Shown: positions 30,207 to 38,929, counted from the stretch's first letter. The stretch is DNA of 64,000 nt from DATATV01 sp035551355 (GCA_035551355.1 DASZNF010000009.1:40093-104092), one strand, 5' to 3'. Notes: generated by a model not told the origin, from the sequence alone. Translations and numbers: made by a program.

Positions 30207-31235
30207 TCAGCCGCTGCGTTTCCATTGCCGGGCCAGCAACCACGCCAGGTACAGCCCACCGACCACCCCGGTGCACGCGCCCACCGGCAGCTCGGCCGAG
30301 AACAGGTGCTGACCCACGTAATCGCTGACCAGCAGCACCAGCGCGCCCATCACCGCGGCCGGCGCGACGCCGATGCCCGACGCCCGGGTCAGCCGCCGGG
30401 CCAGTTGCGGGGCGGCGAGGGCCACGAACGCCACCGGGCCGGTGCACGCGGTGGCCACCGCGGCCAACAGCACGGCCACCCCGACCGCGAGCAACCGCGC
30501 CCGTTCCGGCCGCACGCCCAGCGCGGTGGCCGCGTCGTCGCCCATCTCCAGCACGTTGATCCGGCGGGCCGCGGCGAATCCGGCAGGCAGCGCGATGGCC
30601 AGCGCCACCCCCAGTGCGGCGGCCTGCGCGAAACCGGCGCCGTTCAGGCTGCCCAGCAACCAGATGGTGGTGCTGAACGCGTCGTCCAGATCGGCCCGGG
30701 TGAGTAGAAACCTCACCACGGCAAGCAAAGTGGCACTCACCCCGACACCGACCAGCACCAGCCGGTAGCCCTGCACCCCGCCGCGGAAGGCCAGCAGATA
30801 CACCACCACCGCGGTGCCGAACCCGCCGACCACCGCGGCGATCGCGGTCCCGGCGGCACCGGCGTGCCCGATGGTCAGCGCGATCACCGCGCCCGCCGAC
30901 GCACCCTCGGTGAACCCGATGACATCCGGGCTGCCCAGCGGATTGCGGGTGATGCTCTGGAAGATCGTGCCGGACACCCCCAGGGCCGCGCCCGCGCCGA
31001 TCGCGGTCAGCGCCCGGGGCAGCCGCAGCGACACCACGATGAAGTTCATCGCCCGGCTGCCGCCGCCGGTCAGCGCGGCCGCCACGTCCGGCAGCGGCAC
31101 CACGAAATCGCCGGTGGACAGGGTGAGCACCAGCACGCCGAGCACCAGCGCGGCCAGCACCACGCAGACCACCAGAGACCGCCGGGCCACCCGCGACCGG
31201 ACCCCGCCGCGCCACCCCAATGCCTGCGCGCTCAT
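30207..31235 (-). CDS. Siderophore ABC transporter permease 2 (FecCD family)
   Basis: 342 residues from ATG 31235, which overlaps the preceding permease stop by 4 nt. About ten hydrophobic segments. FecCD features: LRLPRALTAIGAGAALGVSGTIFQSITRNPLGSPDVIG, GASAGAVIAL, LVLVGVGVSA, WLLGSLNGAGF, ALGVRPERARLLAV, GPVAFVALAAPQLARRLT, SDYVGQHLF. Forms the transmembrane pair with permease 1. 24 bp before the ATPase. Confidence 0.93.
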   Translation of the reverse strand: MSAQALGWRGGVRSRVARRSLVVCVVLAALVLGVLVLTLSTGDFVVPLPDVAAALTGGGSRAMNFIVVSLRLPRALTAIGAGAALGVSGTIFQSITRNPLGSPDVIGFTEGASAGAVIALTIGHAGAAGTAIAAVVGGFGTAVVVYLLAFRGGVQGYRLVLVGVGVSATLLAVVRFLLTRADLDDAFSTTIWLLGSLNGAGFAQAAALGVALAIALPAGFAAARRINVLEMGDDAATALGVRPERARLLAVGVAVLLAAVATACTGPVAFVALAAPQLARRLTRASGIGVAPAAVMGALVLLVSDYVGQHLFSAELPVGACTGVVGGLYLAWLLARQWKRSG

Positions 31236-32260
31236 AGCCTGGCGATCCGGCGACGGCGCACCAGCGCGATGAACACGGGCGCGCCGACCAGCGCGGTCAC
31301 CACGCCGACCTCCAGTTCGCCGGGCGCCAGCACCACCCGGCCCAGCACGTCCGCGCCGAGCAGCAGGATCGCGCCCAGCAATGCGGAGAACGGCAGCACC
31401 CAGCGCTGGTCGATGCCGACCAGGGCCCGGGCCACGTGCGGCACGATCAGCCCGACGAACACGATCGGGCCGACCGCCGCAGTGGCCGCGCCGCACAGCA
31501 GGGTCACCGCGATCATCACCAGCACCCGGCTACGCCCGACCCGCACCCCCAGCGCCTGCCCGGCGTCCTCGCCAAGGGCCAGCGCGTTGAGCGGGCGGGC
31601 CGAGGCCAGCGCGCACACCAGCCCGACGGCCAGGAACGGCGCGACCAGGGCCAGCACGTCATAGGCCCGCCCGGCCAGCGCGCCCACGTCCCAGAACCGG
31701 AATTCGTCGAAGGCCAGCGGGTCGAGCAGCAGCGCGCCGGACACGAACGCGGTCAGCGCGGCGGTGATCGCGGTGCCGGCCAGCGCGAGCCGCACCGGGG
31801 TGGCCGCGCCTGCCCCGCGGGTGCCGAGCAGGTAGACCGCGCCCGACACGATGGCCGCGCCTGCGAAGCCGAACCACACGTAGCCGGTGGGCGAGGTCAC
31901 ACCGAGCACGCCGATGGCGATCACGATCGCGGCCGAGGCGCCGGAGTTCACGCCGAGCAGGCCGGGATCGGCCAGCGGGTTGCGGGTCAGCGCCTGCATC
32001 AGCGCGCCGGCCAGGCCGAGCGCGCCGCCGACCAGCACCCCGAGCACGGTGCGCGGGATGCGCAGTTGCACCACGACCGTCTCGTCCGGGGTGCCGGTGT
32101 AGTGGAACAGCGCGGCGGCCACGGTATGCAGTGGAAGTTCGTTGGAGCCCACCGCGATGCTGGCCACCACCACGATGAGCAGCGCGATCGCCGCGGCGAT
32201 CGGCCACCACCCTCGTCGCCTTTTCGGCCGCGCCTCGGGCGCCGGGACGGTTGCGGTCAC
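31232..32260 (-). CDS. Siderophore ABC transporter permease 1 (FecCD family)
   Basis: 342 residues from GTG 32260. The longer ATG at 32314 would run through the iron box and is less likely. FecCD features: LRIPRTVLGVLVGGALGLAGALMQALTRNPLADPGLLGVNSGASAAIVIA, LALAGTAITAAL, FRFWDVGALAGR, ALGVRVGRSRVLVM, GPIVFVGLIVPHVARALVG, GADVLGRVVLAP. First gene of the leftward permease-permease-ATPase operon under a strong iron box 6 bp upstream, probably leaderless. Confidence 0.93.
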   Translation of the reverse strand: MTATVPAPEARPKRRRGWWPIAAAIALLIVVVASIAVGSNELPLHTVAAALFHYTGTPDETVVVQLRIPRTVLGVLVGGALGLAGALMQALTRNPLADPGLLGVNSGASAAIVIAIGVLGVTSPTGYVWFGFAGAAIVSGAVYLLGTRGAGAATPVRLALAGTAITAALTAFVSGALLLDPLAFDEFRFWDVGALAGRAYDVLALVAPFLAVGLVCALASARPLNALALGEDAGQALGVRVGRSRVLVMIAVTLLCGAATAAVGPIVFVGLIVPHVARALVGIDQRWVLPFSALLGAILLLGADVLGRVVLAPGELEVGVVTALVGAPVFIALVRRRRIARL

Positions 32261-32265
32261 ACGAC

Positions 32266-32284
32266 TAAGGTTAGCCTCACCAAA
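32266..32284 (-). promoter_or_regulatory. Strong DtxR/IdeR iron box before the permease operon
   Basis: On the minus strand TTTGGTGAGGCTAACCTTA matches the 19-bp consensus at 16 of 19 positions, the best of the three boxes. It ends 6 bp from the GTG start, overlapping the expected transcription start. Confidence 0.85.
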
Positions 32285-32439
32285 TCTGCGCCCGAAAGGT
32301 GTGCTCAGCCGCATTCCCGATGATCAACGCTACCGAATTCGATCAGTAGCCTGTCTAAAACCCTGTGTTACTGTGCTTTCGCGGTGCAACTCCGCCCGGT
32401 GCGGCCACAACCTCACACAACGCAGTGGAAGGGAAGCCC

Positions 32440-33294
32440 ATGCGCGGTCTCGCGGTCGTCCTGCTGACTCTCGGTGCGTTGCTCACTTCCGGCCTGTCCG
32501 CCGCCGCGGACACCGGGCACTACGCGAAGTACGTGGCCCTCGGCGACTCCTACACCGCGGGTCCGCTGATCCCGCTGCAACGCCTCGATCCGCTGGGCTG
32601 CGCCCGATCGACGCAGAACTACCCGTCCCAACTGGCGGCCAAGCTGCACGTCACGCTGGACGACGTGAGCTGCAGCGGCGCGGACACCGCGAACATGACC
32701 CAGCCCCAGGTCGTGCCGCTGGGCATCAACCCACCACAACTCAACGCCCTCGACCCGGACACCGACCTGGTCACGGTCAGCATCGGCGGCAACGACGACA
32801 ACGTGTTCGGCAACCTGGTCAGCACGTGCCCGACGCTGCGGGCCGAGGATCCGACCGGCAATCCGTGCCAGCGCCACTACACCAGCGACGGCGTCGACCT
32901 GATCAAGGCCGAACTCGTGCAGACCCAGCAGCACATTTTCGCTGTGCTGGCCGAAATCCACCATCGCTCGCCCATCGCGAGGGTCATGGTCATCGGAATT
33001 CCGCGGATCGTCCCTCCGACCGGCACCTGCCCGTCGGTCGCCCCGTTCGCCGACGGCGACTACCCGTGGATCGACTCGGTCGAGCGCAGTCTCAACGCGG
33101 CCATGTCGAACGCGGCCGCCGAGACTTCCGCGTCCTATGTGGACACCTATGGTCCGTCGCTCGGACACGACATCTGCGCCGGCGCCAACGCGTGGATCAA
33201 CGGCCAGTACCTGAAGCTCGACGCGGCTCCCTATCACCCCAACCTGGCCGGAATGACCGGCGAGGCGAACATCATCGCCCGGGCGATGAACTGA
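32440..33294 (+). CDS. Secreted SGNH/GDSL esterase-lipase
   Basis: 284 residues, ATG 32440 with GGAAGGGAAG. Signal peptide: MRGLAVVLLTLGALLTSGLSAAA. SGNH blocks in order: I VALGDSYTAG (Ser), II DDVSCSGADTANMT (Gly), III VTVSIGGNDDNVFG (Asn), V PYHPNLAGMTGEANIIARAM (Asp/His). Cys pairs (GCARS...DVSC; STC...NPC; TGTC...DIC) match the three disulfides of Streptomyces-type extracellular GDSL lipases. Hydrolyses esters outside the cell. Followed by a strong terminator. Confidence 0.9.
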   Translation: MRGLAVVLLTLGALLTSGLSAAADTGHYAKYVALGDSYTAGPLIPLQRLDPLGCARSTQNYPSQLAAKLHVTLDDVSCSGADTANMTQPQVVPLGINPPQLNALDPDTDLVTVSIGGNDDNVFGNLVSTCPTLRAEDPTGNPCQRHYTSDGVDLIKAELVQTQQHIFAVLAEIHHRSPIARVMVIGIPRIVPPTGTCPSVAPFADGDYPWIDSVERSLNAAMSNAAAETSASYVDTYGPSLGHDICAGANAWINGQYLKLDAAPYHPNLAGMTGEANIIARAMN

Positions 33295-33302
33295 GTCGTG
33301 CG

Positions 33303-33341
33303 ACCGGGGAGCGCCCGACTGGGGGTTGGGCGCTCCCCGGT
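33303..33341. terminator. Strong hairpin terminator
   Basis: ACCGGGGAGCGCCC (33303-33316) pairs perfectly with GGGCGCTCCCCGGT (33328-33341), a 14-bp stem with an 11-nt loop, located between the convergent SGNH and GH130 genes. Likely bidirectional. Confidence 0.9.
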
Positions 33342-33367
33342 TCGCTCACCGGGTTGGATCGATTGAC

Positions 33368-34318
33368 TCACCGGCCGGAAAAGTCGTCCCGGGCCGGGTC
33401 GAACACCGCGACGGCCAGCGTGGTGTCGCTCTGGCCGTAGTAGGCGAACCATTTGCCGCGCAGGGAAACCAGCCCTTCGACGAAGGTCACGTTCGACACC
33501 AGGCCGTGGGTGTCCTCGAAACTTTCCGGACGCAGCCACGGTTCGGTCGTCTTGGCCAGCACGGTCGCCGGATCGCGCTCGGCCACCGCGAACTGGCCGC
33601 ACCGGTAGTCCACCTCGGTCGGCGAGGTCGCCGTGGCGCCGTTGGTCAGGAAGACCAGCAACCCGTCGCCGGTGCGCACCGGCGGCGCGCCGATCTCCAC
33701 CAACGTGCCGTCCCACGCGCCCGGGGTGGGCGCGTACATCGGGTGCGCGTCGTCGGCGACCGGGGTCCAGTACCGCAGGTCCTCGGAGGTGGCGGCGTGG
33801 ATCGTGCCCTCGCCGAACCACATCCAGTACCGGCCGCCGATCGGCTCGGGATGGATCACGCCGGCCTTGCTCCACGGGCCGTCCGGCCCGTAGGGCAGCG
33901 TCCGCCAGGTGTTGAACCCGGGGAACAGTGGGCCGTGTTTGGTCCAGGTGCGCAGATCTTCCGATGTGGCAAGGCAAAGCTGTGCCCGGCGACCGTCGAA
34001 TCCGGTGTAGGTCAGGTAGAACGTCGAGTCGATCCGGGTGATCCGGGGGTCCTCGCAGCCGGCGGACTCGTAGTCCTGCTCGGGAAACAGCACCGGCTCG
34101 GCCGCGCGCTCGAACCGTATGCCGTCCTCGCTCCAGGCCAGGCCGATCCGGGATATCCGGTCGGCCGCGTGCGCGCGGTAGAGCAGCGCGACCCGGTCGT
34201 CGACCACGATCGCCGCCGGGTTGTACAGATTGGCCGACTCCCAGCCCCCGCCGCGCGGCCGCAGGATCGGGTTGGCCGGGCTCGGCTCGAACGGGCCGAG
34301 CGGGAAGCGCGCCCTCAT
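33368..34318 (-). CDS. GH130 family glycoside phosphorylase/hydrolase
   Basis: 316 residues from ATG 34318, overlapping the previous stop by 4 nt. Five-bladed propeller with GH130 marks: PSPANPILRP, ESANLYNPAAIVVDDRVALLYRAH, IGLAWSEDGIRF, the catalytic region YESAGCEDPRITRIDSTFYLTYTGFDG (Asp in EDPR), WSKAGVIHPEPIGGRYWMWFGE and LTNGATA. Family members phosphorolyse or hydrolyse beta-mannosides (mannosyl-glucose, mannobiose, N-glycan core). No signal peptide, so intracellular. Last gene of the MFS-GH1-serine hydrolase-GH130 operon, implying use of an imported beta-linked oligosaccharide. Confidence 0.88.
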   Translation of the reverse strand: MRARFPLGPFEPSPANPILRPRGGGWESANLYNPAAIVVDDRVALLYRAHAADRISRIGLAWSEDGIRFERAAEPVLFPEQDYESAGCEDPRITRIDSTFYLTYTGFDGRRAQLCLATSEDLRTWTKHGPLFPGFNTWRTLPYGPDGPWSKAGVIHPEPIGGRYWMWFGEGTIHAATSEDLRYWTPVADDAHPMYAPTPGAWDGTLVEIGAPPVRTGDGLLVFLTNGATATSPTEVDYRCGQFAVAERDPATVLAKTTEPWLRPESFEDTHGLVSNVTFVEGLVSLRGKWFAYYGQSDTTLAVAVFDPARDDFSGR

Positions 34319-35526
34319 CGAGCGGCCTGCCGATCGGTGATCGCCTCGGCCAGCAGGGCCTGGGTGATTCGCTGCATCGGCGGCGCCTGATAGGACAGCA
34401 ACTGGATGAGCCCGACGTAGAGCAGATCGTGTTCCGGGTCCACCCAGAACCAGGTCCCGGCCGCGCCGTCCCACTGGTAGGTGCCCCGCCCGACCGGGCT
34501 GTCCGCGAGCTCCGGGTCGTAGCACACCGCGCCGTCGTAGCCGTAGCCGAAGCCGGGCCGGATGCGCATGTGCCCGGCCTGGAAACCGTGTGCGGTCAAC
34601 GCTTCCGGCAGTTGATTGGTCAGCTGCGCAGCCACCGCCGCCGCGCTCACGACGCGCTTCCCCGCCCACTCACCCCGGTTGAGCAGCAGCTGCGCGAACC
34701 GCGCGTAGTCGTCCACGGTCGACACCAGTCCCATGCCGCCCCATGGCACCCCCCGCGACTCGCGGAACAGCGGATTGGGCATGGACAACAACCGGAACGG
34801 CCCGCCGGTGTAGTACAACCCGGACCGGCGCCCGCGTTTCTCCCGTGGCACACCGAAACCGGTGTCGGCCATGCCGAGCGGGTCGAAGATGTGCTTTCTG
34901 AAGAACTCGGGTAGCGACTGGCCGGTGAGCCGTTCGATGATCGCGCCCTGCAGATCCATGGCCAGGCCGTATTTCCAGCTCGTGCCGGGCTGAAAGGCCA
35001 GTGGCAACCGGCCCACCCGGGCCACGAAGTCGTCCAGGTTCCGGGCGTCGAACGGCTTTTCCCTGCGATACACAAGGTGCAGCGGATCGGCCTTGTCCCG
35101 GCCGTAGGTGAAGCCGGCCGTGTGGGTCAGCAGCTCCCGCATGGTCGGTGGATGGTCCGGGTCGGCCAGCATCGGCCGGTCGCCGTCGAAACCCGTTGCC
35201 ACGCGCAGATTTTCCAGCTCGGGCAGGTGTTTCGCGATCGGGTCCCCCGGCCGCCACAGTCCGCGGTCGGCCAGGATGCCCATGGCCAGACCGGTGACCG
35301 GCTTGGTCATGGAGAACACCCGGAAGAGGGTGTCCCGGCGCATCGGCCGCCGCGCGAATCGCTTGGCCCGCCCCATTTCCCGGACCCGCACGATCCGGCC
35401 GTGCCGGGCCACCAGGGTGACCGCGCCGAGCAGCACCCCGTCGTCGATCTTGGCCCGCACGGCCGCGTCGACCCGGTCCAGCCCGGCCGGGGACAGCCCG
35501 GCCTCCTCGGGTGTCGCGGTGCGCAT
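34315..35526 (-). CDS. Class C beta-lactamase-fold serine hydrolase
   Basis: 403 residues, ATG 35526 overlapping the GH1 stop by 1 nt (TGATG). Penicillin-binding/class C fold: FRVFSMTKPVTGLAMG (SxxK nucleophile about 73), LTHTAGFTYG, SWKYGLAMDLQGAIIERLTGQ (Tyr of the YxN-type motif, here YGL), GMGLVSTVDDYARFAQLL, and a late WDGAAGTWFWVDPEHDLL. No signal peptide. Probably an esterase. In this operon it may remove acyl decorations from the imported glycoside, but it could equally be a transesterase. Confidence 0.85.
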   Translation of the reverse strand: MRTATPEEAGLSPAGLDRVDAAVRAKIDDGVLLGAVTLVARHGRIVRVREMGRAKRFARRPMRRDTLFRVFSMTKPVTGLAMGILADRGLWRPGDPIAKHLPELENLRVATGFDGDRPMLADPDHPPTMRELLTHTAGFTYGRDKADPLHLVYRREKPFDARNLDDFVARVGRLPLAFQPGTSWKYGLAMDLQGAIIERLTGQSLPEFFRKHIFDPLGMADTGFGVPREKRGRRSGLYYTGGPFRLLSMPNPLFRESRGVPWGGMGLVSTVDDYARFAQLLLNRGEWAGKRVVSAAAVAAQLTNQLPEALTAHGFQAGHMRIRPGFGYGYDGAVCYDPELADSPVGRGTYQWDGAAGTWFWVDPEHDLLYVGLIQLLSYQAPPMQRITQALLAEAITDRQAAR

Positions 35527-36725
35527 CAGGCGACCTCGCGACCGGTCGGGCCCGAGGGCGCGAGCCCGCCCAGCCAGTGCAGCGAGGGCTTCGGGGTGCG
35601 GGCGAAGGTGGTGCGGTCGACCGCGATCAGGCCGAACGTCGGCTCCCAGTGCCCCCACTCCCAGTTGTCCAGCAGGCTCCAGTGGAAGTAGCCACGCACG
35701 TCGATCCCCTCGTTCATGGCGGCCCGCAACGAGTGCAACGCACCGGTGGTGTAGTCGATCCGGCGCTGGTCGTCGGCGGTGGCCACGCCGTTCTCGGTGA
35801 CGATGATCGGCACTCCGGGCACGGTCCGCGCCACCCGCCGCACCGCGCCGCCCAGCGCGGGCGGGTAGAACTCCCAGCCGGTCAGAGTGCGCTCGGCCGC
35901 CGGGTCGACCACCGCGGAGCCGTCGGCCCGCAACCGGCCCCGGGTGTAGGTCTGCACGCCGACGAAATCGTCGCCGGCGCCGGCGCGCAGGAACACCTGG
36001 TCCCTCGGCTCGGCGTAGGCGTCCAGGGCCTGCTCCGCCCCGGGCTCGGCCTGGTAGTCCTGCACCGAGACGCCCCAGCCGACGCGCAGGCCGGAATGGT
36101 CGGCCCGCAACCGGTCCACCGCCGCGCGATGCACCGCGATCAGGATGTCGGCGAGCTGCTCGTCCGGCTCGGGCATCCCGTTGACCAGCCCCTCGGCGCC
36201 GCCGATCAGTTTCGGGAACATGGCGACGATGTTGGGCTCGTTGATGGTCTCCACCCGTTCCACCCCGGCCGCCAGGATCGGTGCCAGCGCGTCGATGTAG
36301 CGCCCGAACCGCTCGATCGCGTCCGGCCGCGACCAGCCGCCGCCGGCGGCGAACCACAGCGGCAGCGTGAAATGGTGCAGTGTCGCGAGTGGACGGAGAC
36401 CGCGCGCGATCGCCCCCTCGACGATCCGTTGGTAGTGCGCGACCGCGGCGCGTGAGATGTGTCCGTCGGCGGGCTCGATGCGGGACCACTCGATGCCGAA
36501 CCGGTAGTCGGTGAACCCGGCACCGGCGGCCAGGTCCAGGTCTTCGGGCCAGCGGTGGTAGCTGTCGATGGCGTCGCCGCAGCGTTCGGCCACCGGCGCA
36601 TCCGGCTGGTTCTCCCGGAACCACCAGTCGCTGGCGACGTTGCCGCCCTCCGACTGGTGCGCGCCGATCGCCACGCCCCACAGGAAATCGGCGGGAAAGG
36701 TCGCCGGGGACAACTCGATGCTCAT
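35526..36725 (-). CDS. GH1 family beta-glycosidase
   Basis: 399 residues from ATG 36725, which overlaps the MFS stop by 4 nt. GH1 fold: FPADFLWGVAIGAHQSEGG at the N terminus, DYRFGIEWSRIEP, LATLHHFTLPLWF, acid/base Glu in VETINEPNIVAM (about 160), nucleophile Glu in VPIIVTENGVAT (about 318), then GYFHWSLLDNWEWGHWEPTFGL. Shorter than typical GH1 enzymes (about 440-480), mainly through shorter loops. Cytoplasmic cleavage of a beta-glucoside or beta-mannoside brought in by the MFS protein. Confidence 0.92.
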   Translation of the reverse strand: MSIELSPATFPADFLWGVAIGAHQSEGGNVASDWWFRENQPDAPVAERCGDAIDSYHRWPEDLDLAAGAGFTDYRFGIEWSRIEPADGHISRAAVAHYQRIVEGAIARGLRPLATLHHFTLPLWFAAGGGWSRPDAIERFGRYIDALAPILAAGVERVETINEPNIVAMFPKLIGGAEGLVNGMPEPDEQLADILIAVHRAAVDRLRADHSGLRVGWGVSVQDYQAEPGAEQALDAYAEPRDQVFLRAGAGDDFVGVQTYTRGRLRADGSAVVDPAAERTLTGWEFYPPALGGAVRRVARTVPGVPIIVTENGVATADDQRRIDYTTGALHSLRAAMNEGIDVRGYFHWSLLDNWEWGHWEPTFGLIAVDRTTFARTPKPSLHWLGGLAPSGPTGREVA

Positions 36726-37960
36726 CGCACACTCCTGATTCCGACGATGGCGATCGCCGCGATGACGGCCAGGACGAGGGCGACCACGAAGATCGCCAGA
36801 TAACCGGACAACCAGGCCAGCAGCCCGCCGACGATCGGCGCGACCACGCCCGGCAGGGTCGAGCCGATGCTGAGCACGCCGAGATCCCGGGCCGCGGTCT
36901 CCTGGTCGGGCAGCACGGCGATCATCAGCGCTTGGTCCACCGACAGGTAGCAGCCCAGCGTGATCCCGACGATGGCGAAGAACACCAGGTCGGTGGTGAG
37001 ACTCGGCGCGGCCAGCAGCGGCGCCAGGCCGACCGCGAGCAGCAGCGGAGCGCCGATGACGAACGGCTTGCGGCGGTGCAGCCGGTCGGACAGCAGCCCG
37101 GCGACGATCACCGCGACGACCGCGAGCACCCCGACCAGGAGGGTGGCCAGCCCGACCATCCGGCCCGCCTCGGCGGTGGGCAGGTGCAGGTAGTCGGTGA
37201 GCAGGTAGAGCTGGAACACGGTGATCATCAGAATGGCCAGGATGAACAGGAACCGCCCGGCGAAGGCGAGCCAGAAGTCCCGGGAGCCGGGCGGCACCAG
37301 GTCGCGCAGGGCCGGCCGCGGTCCGGCCGGTCGCGCGTCGGCCCGGTTGTCCGGTCCGCGCAGCACGATCGTGATGAGCACGCCGGCCAGCGCCATGATC
37401 CACGGGACCAGGACCAGACCGGCCGAGGCCCGGGTGACCAGCAGCCCGGCCAGCACTCCCCCGGCGGTCTGGCCGAGCAGGTAGCCGAATCCGGCGAAGG
37501 CCGAGGCCGCGCCGACCGAACCGGTGGGCACGTGATCGGGGATCAACGCGGACAGCGCCGCCACCCAGACGCCCACGCCCAGCTGGAAAATCGCGTAGCA
37601 GCAGCCGATCGCGACCAGGTTGGCGGTCAGCCCGGACGCGGCCAGGGCCAGGGCGGCCAGCAGAGCGCTGCCCAGCAGCCAGGGCGAGCGGCGGCCGAAC
37701 TGGCTGCGAGTCCGGTCGGAGCACAGACCACCGGCCACCGTGCCGATGGCGCTGGTCACCGCGCCGGCCACCGAGTAGGCGGTGAACACGCCGACCTTGT
37801 GCGCCGGGTCGACGGCGGCGAGCAGGGCGGCCAGCAGCGTGGCGCTGGCCGCGCCGGGCACGGCCCAGGCGAACTGGCCCAGCACCAGGAACGGACCGAG
37901 CTTGCGCAGGCGCATCGGTCTTTCGCGGATGCCGGGTGCAGCGGTCGGGGCGTCGATCAT
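36722..37960 (-). CDS. MFS transporter, probable oligosaccharide/glycoside importer
   Basis: 412 residues, about 12 hydrophobic segments. Loop 2-3 motif GGLCSDRTRSQFGRRSPWLL and its second-half echo AGLLSDRLHRRKPFVIG show the MFS/GPH-type repeat. It is the first gene of a tightly overlapping four-gene operon (MFS, GH1, serine hydrolase, GH130), so it most likely imports a beta-linked di- or oligosaccharide by cation symport. The promoter lies in the 88-bp gap to the divergent TetR gene, which contains a nested palindrome. Confidence 0.88.
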   Translation of the reverse strand: MIDAPTAAPGIRERPMRLRKLGPFLVLGQFAWAVPGAASATLLAALLAAVDPAHKVGVFTAYSVAGAVTSAIGTVAGGLCSDRTRSQFGRRSPWLLGSALLAALALAASGLTANLVAIGCCYAIFQLGVGVWVAALSALIPDHVPTGSVGAASAFAGFGYLLGQTAGGVLAGLLVTRASAGLVLVPWIMALAGVLITIVLRGPDNRADARPAGPRPALRDLVPPGSRDFWLAFAGRFLFILAILMITVFQLYLLTDYLHLPTAEAGRMVGLATLLVGVLAVVAVIVAGLLSDRLHRRKPFVIGAPLLLAVGLAPLLAAPSLTTDLVFFAIVGITLGCYLSVDQALMIAVLPDQETAARDLGVLSIGSTLPGVVAPIVGGLLAWLSGYLAIFVVALVLAVIAAIAIVGIRSVR

Positions 37961-37994
37961 CGTTGATCTCCTCAGAGCGGCGGGCCGACACCAC

Positions 37995-38040
37995 CGTACC
38001 CGAAAACACAGCTATGCAGGGTTTTCACGTGACGGGTACG
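37995..38040. promoter_or_regulatory. Nested palindrome between the MFS operon and TetR
   Basis: Outer arms CGTACCCG (37995-38002) and CGGGTACG (38033-38040). Inner arms GAAAAC (38002-38007) and GTTTTC (38021-38026). It lies 8 bp before the TetR ATG and 35 bp before the MFS ATG, so one regulator could control both. Confidence 0.65.
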
Positions 38041-38048
38041 TTCGCCCT

Positions 38049-38639
38049 ATGCCCGAACCCACGCGTCGCGGCCCCTACGCCAAGGGAGTCGCGCGCCGCC
38101 AGCAGATCCTGACGGAGGCGCTGGCCGCCTACGCCGAGAGCGACAGCTCCGGCCCGTCCCTGCGGTCCATCGCCGCGCGGGTGGGCCTGAGCGAACGCGG
38201 GCTGCTGCACTACTTCCCGGCCCGGGACGAGCTCCTGGTGGCGATCCTGGCCGAGCGCGACGCGGCCGACCGCGCCACCTTCGACCCGGACGGGCCGCTG
38301 GACGACCTCGGCGCGGTGAGCGCACACAGCGCGAAAACCCCCGGTCTGGTGCGGCTGTTCCTGGAGATGGCGGCGGCCGCGCCCGATCCGGCGCACGCGG
38401 CGCATGGCTTCTTCACCAGCCGCTACCGGGATTTGCGCGACATGGTGGCCCGCAAGGTGCGCCGCTCGGCCGGCACGCCGGCCACGCCGCCGGCCATCGA
38501 CCCGGAGTTCGCCGCGCGCATCCTGATCGCCGCCTCCGACGGCCTGCAGACCCAGTGGCTGCTCGACCCGAGCATCAGCCTCGCCGACGACCTCGATCGC
38601 CTGGCCGTGCTGCTCGCCTCGATCACCAGAAGTTCCTGA
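38049..38639 (+). CDS. TetR/AcrR-family regulator of the glycoside operon
   Basis: 196 residues. HTH: YAKGVARRQQILTEALAAYAESDSSGPSLRSIAARVGLSERGLLHYFPARDELLVAIL. The PYAKG-x-x-RR start and SLRSIAARVGLSERGLLHYF recognition helix resemble the TetR regulators often paired with GH1/GH3 and MFS sugar genes in actinobacteria. The C-terminal helical domain has no named effector class. Divergent from the MFS-GH1-hydrolase-GH130 operon across 88 bp holding a nested palindrome; likely repressor released by the imported glycoside. Confidence 0.9.
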   Translation: MPEPTRRGPYAKGVARRQQILTEALAAYAESDSSGPSLRSIAARVGLSERGLLHYFPARDELLVAILAERDAADRATFDPDGPLDDLGAVSAHSAKTPGLVRLFLEMAAAAPDPAHAAHGFFTSRYRDLRDMVARKVRRSAGTPATPPAIDPEFAARILIAASDGLQTQWLLDPSISLADDLDRLAVLLASITRSS

Positions 38640-38839
38640 CGGCCAACGTCGTCATCACCGGTTGCATCGACGGCCCCGGCCTGATGGCCGGCGAGACCGT
38701 GACCGCCGCGATGCACGGTCTGCGGCTGGCGTTGCGGGGCCAGACCCGGCCGGTCGGAGTCGGTTGCTACGCGGACTTCTCCGCCACCGCGGCCGACTGG
38801 GCCGACTACCGGACCTCCTGGCTGCACCCGGCCGCCTGA
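38640..38839 (+). pseudogene. Unrecognised protein-coding remnant
   Basis: After the TetR stop, the +2 frame reads a protein-like segment (TANVVITGCIDGPGLMAGET, then HGLRLALRGQTRPVGVGCYADFSA, ending WLHPAA) to a stop at 38837-38839. There is no start codon with a ribosome site, and the same frame overlaps the end of TetR upstream. It could be the 3' end of a lost gene. I do not recognise the family. Confidence 0.35.
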
Positions 38840-38857
38840 CCAGTCCGACTAGCCAAG

Positions 38858-38895
38858 CGGAGCAATGTTCCGTATATTTGTGGAGCAACGTTCCG
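38858..38895. promoter_or_regulatory. Two tandem near-palindromic operators before the aldo/keto reductase
   Basis: CGGAGCAATGTTCCG (38858-38872) and TGGAGCAACGTTCCG (38881-38895) repeat with a 23-bp period (about two helical turns). Each has GGA ... TCC symmetry. They are located 35 bp upstream of the AKR ATG, where a promoter should be. The style is that of TetR/MarR operators; the cognate regulator is not obvious. Confidence 0.65.
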
Positions 38896-38929
38896 CTTCT
38901 GTTGAAGCGTAGCCCACCGGAGGACAACC

